NCBI RefSeq assembly: GCF_003337215.1
Contig: NZ_QPIG01000001.1
Coordinates: 372,001 to 436,000 of the forward strand
Direction of reading: 5' to 3'
Length of the DNA: 64,000 bases
Source: Oceanihabitans sediminis
GTDB taxonomy: Bacteria; Bacteroidota; Bacteroidia; Flavobacteriales; Flavobacteriaceae
Position numbers and translations under genes: made by a program. This document shows, piece after piece, positions 63,041 to 64,000 of the stretch (position 1 is the stretch's first letter; each line of letters starts with the position of its first letter). The notes beneath the pieces were generated by a model. It was not told the origin of the DNA. It was given only the letters and a program-made list of their open reading frames with translations, and searched no databases.

Positions 63041-63427
63041 ATGAAAAAAAGAGTTACAGGAATTGGAGGGTTATTCTTTAAAACCAAAAACCCTAAAGAA
63101 ACTAAAGAATGGTACAAAAAACACTTAGGTTTTAACACCGACGATTACGGTTGCACTTTTTGGTGGAAAGATAAAGATGGAAATGATTGCTCTACACAGT
63201 GGAGCCCATTTGCGGAAGACACAAAATATTATGAACCTTCGAAAAAAGATTTTATGTTTAATTATCGTGTAGAAAACTTACACGAATTAATTGCAGCATT
63301 AAAAGAAGAAGGTGTTACTGTTGTTGGAGAAATAGAAGAATACGAATATGGGAAATTTGGTTGGATTCTTGACAACGATGGAAACAAAATAGAACTTTGG
63401 GAGCCGGTGGACAAAGCTTTTCAATAA
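63041..63427 (+). CDS. VOC (glyoxalase/bleomycin resistance) superfamily protein
   Basis: 128 residues. One module pair of the vicinal-oxygen-chelate fold: GIGGLFFKTKNPKETKEWYKKHLGF ... FNYRVENLHELIAALKEEGVTVVGEIEEYEYGKFGWILDNDGNKIELWEP. The terminal Glu-Leu-Trp and FGWILD carry typical metal-binding positions. Substrate unknown. Confidence 0.9.
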   Translation: MKKRVTGIGGLFFKTKNPKETKEWYKKHLGFNTDDYGCTFWWKDKDGNDCSTQWSPFAEDTKYYEPSKKDFMFNYRVENLHELIAALKEEGVTVVGEIEEYEYGKFGWILDNDGNKIELWEPVDKAFQ

Positions 63428-63523
63428 GCCAGCTTACTTCTAAAAGGAATTTACCTATTTCTATAATCAGATATAGATTTAATTCATTAAATTAGTAGTC
63501 AATACTTTAATAAACAAATAATT

Positions 63524-63982
63524 ATGTCGGATAATAAAAAATTTAGTGATGACTTAGATGATATGCTAGGTGACGCAAAAGAAGGAGCTAAAAAAGCAGC
63601 AGACAAAGCTGGCGACTTTGCAGAAGGCGCTAAAGAAAAGGCAAAAGAATTTGCAAATGAGTTTTCGGAAGACGCTAAAAAAGTATTAGCTGACGGCAAA
63701 AACGTTGCTATCATCGCGCACATCACCCCTATTGGTTGGATCATAGCTTTAGTAATGAATAGTGGAGAAAAGAAAAATGAATATGCCTCATTCTATATCA
63801 GACAAGTGCTTGGCTTAGGTATTTTATCCTTACTCTCTAGCTTAATCCCTGGAATTGGATGGGCAATCTCAATAATATTTACCGTTTTATGGATATTGAG
63901 TTTAATTGGAGCATTAAGTGACGAAAAGAAACCTACACCAATTCTTGGGGAAAAATTCCAAGAATGGTTTAAATCTCTTTAA
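63524..63982 (+). CDS. DUF4870-like membrane protein with LEA-like N-terminal repeat
   Basis: 152 residues. The first 55 residues are an Ala/Lys/Asp/Glu-rich amphipathic stretch with near 11-residue spacing (KEGAKKAADKAGDFAEGAKEKAKEFANEF), like LEA or apolipophorin-type helices. Two to three membrane helices follow (NVAIIAHITPIGWIIALVMN, ASFYIRQVLGLGILSLLSSLIPGIGWAISIIFTVLWILSLIGAL). Membrane or stress-linked; role unknown. Alone after a 96-bp gap. Confidence 0.8.
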   Translation: MSDNKKFSDDLDDMLGDAKEGAKKAADKAGDFAEGAKEKAKEFANEFSEDAKKVLADGKNVAIIAHITPIGWIIALVMNSGEKKNEYASFYIRQVLGLGILSLLSSLIPGIGWAISIIFTVLWILSLIGALSDEKKPTPILGEKFQEWFKSL

Positions 63983-64000
63983 AATAAATAAAGCCAAAAC

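Overview
The window is a piece of a Bacteroidota chromosome, most probably a (marine) Flavobacteriaceae member. This is inferred from the AT-rich sequence, the almost complete lack of Shine-Dalgarno sites, several promoters with the Bacteroidota -7 element TAnnTTTG (before aspS, prs, dxs, serS), lipoproteins with Bacteroidota-style signals, a TonB receptor with a carboxypeptidase-like N-terminal domain, an ATP-cone on NrdB instead of NrdA, and gene order such as ribF / gamma-carboxylase-like / serS / TPR / DUF4286 / ksgA / mgtE. No search was run; all family names come from reading the proteins.

Layout. 1-6326: TetR (partial), TolC, adaptor and RND pump operon. 6452-14005: housekeeping (aspS, ClC channel with CBS domains, tadA, dxs, dGTPase). 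14085-22598: a probable phosphate-acquisition block: TonB receptor, beta-helix lipoprotein, phosphate-selective-type porin and PiT transporter. 11-bp-phased TTAACA-type repeats that look like Pho boxes sit before the receptor, before PiT and in the gap ahead of the porin. 22685-25754: class I ribonucleotide reductase. 26309-29179: a LytTR response regulator and TPR histidine kinase preceded by a five-copy, 21-bp-phased operator array. 29180-34059: mixed small genes, a CtpA-type protease, a dCMP-deaminase-like protein and a HupE-like protein. 34299-40346: catalase, then a four-gene run (cytosine-deaminase-like, MgtC, MFS, DsbA-like). 40426-45015: universal stress protein, cysM/cysE, LLM oxidoreductase, outer-membrane barrel.

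45248-49604 is a compact integrated element of about 4.34 kb in the 3' end of tRNA-Leu(CAA). It has direct att repeats of 14 bp, a tyrosine integrase, paired integrase arm-like repeats at both ends, an excisionase-like HTH protein, three unrecognised small genes, and a winged-helix-like replication gene. That gene contains four 22-23 bp iterons followed by an AT-rich tract, a layout like the phage lambda O gene/origin. The element also appears to have replaced the terminator of the tRNA gene; the original one is left beyond the other end. It carries no recognisable cargo, capsid or conjugation genes, so a minimal satellite or cryptic episome is the best reading.

49816-64000: return to housekeeping (prs, rplY, pth, ribF, a homologue of vitamin-K-dependent gamma-carboxylase, serS, TPR protein, ksgA, mgtE, a 2-hydroxyacid dehydrogenase) and small hypotheticals. 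The most interesting items are the minimal element with its in-gene origin, the LytTR operator array with a divergent orphan terminator, the Pho-box-like repeats around the TonB/porin/PiT block, the ClC channel without its gating glutamate, the CodA-like enzyme with a changed active-site residue, and the gamma-carboxylase homologue.
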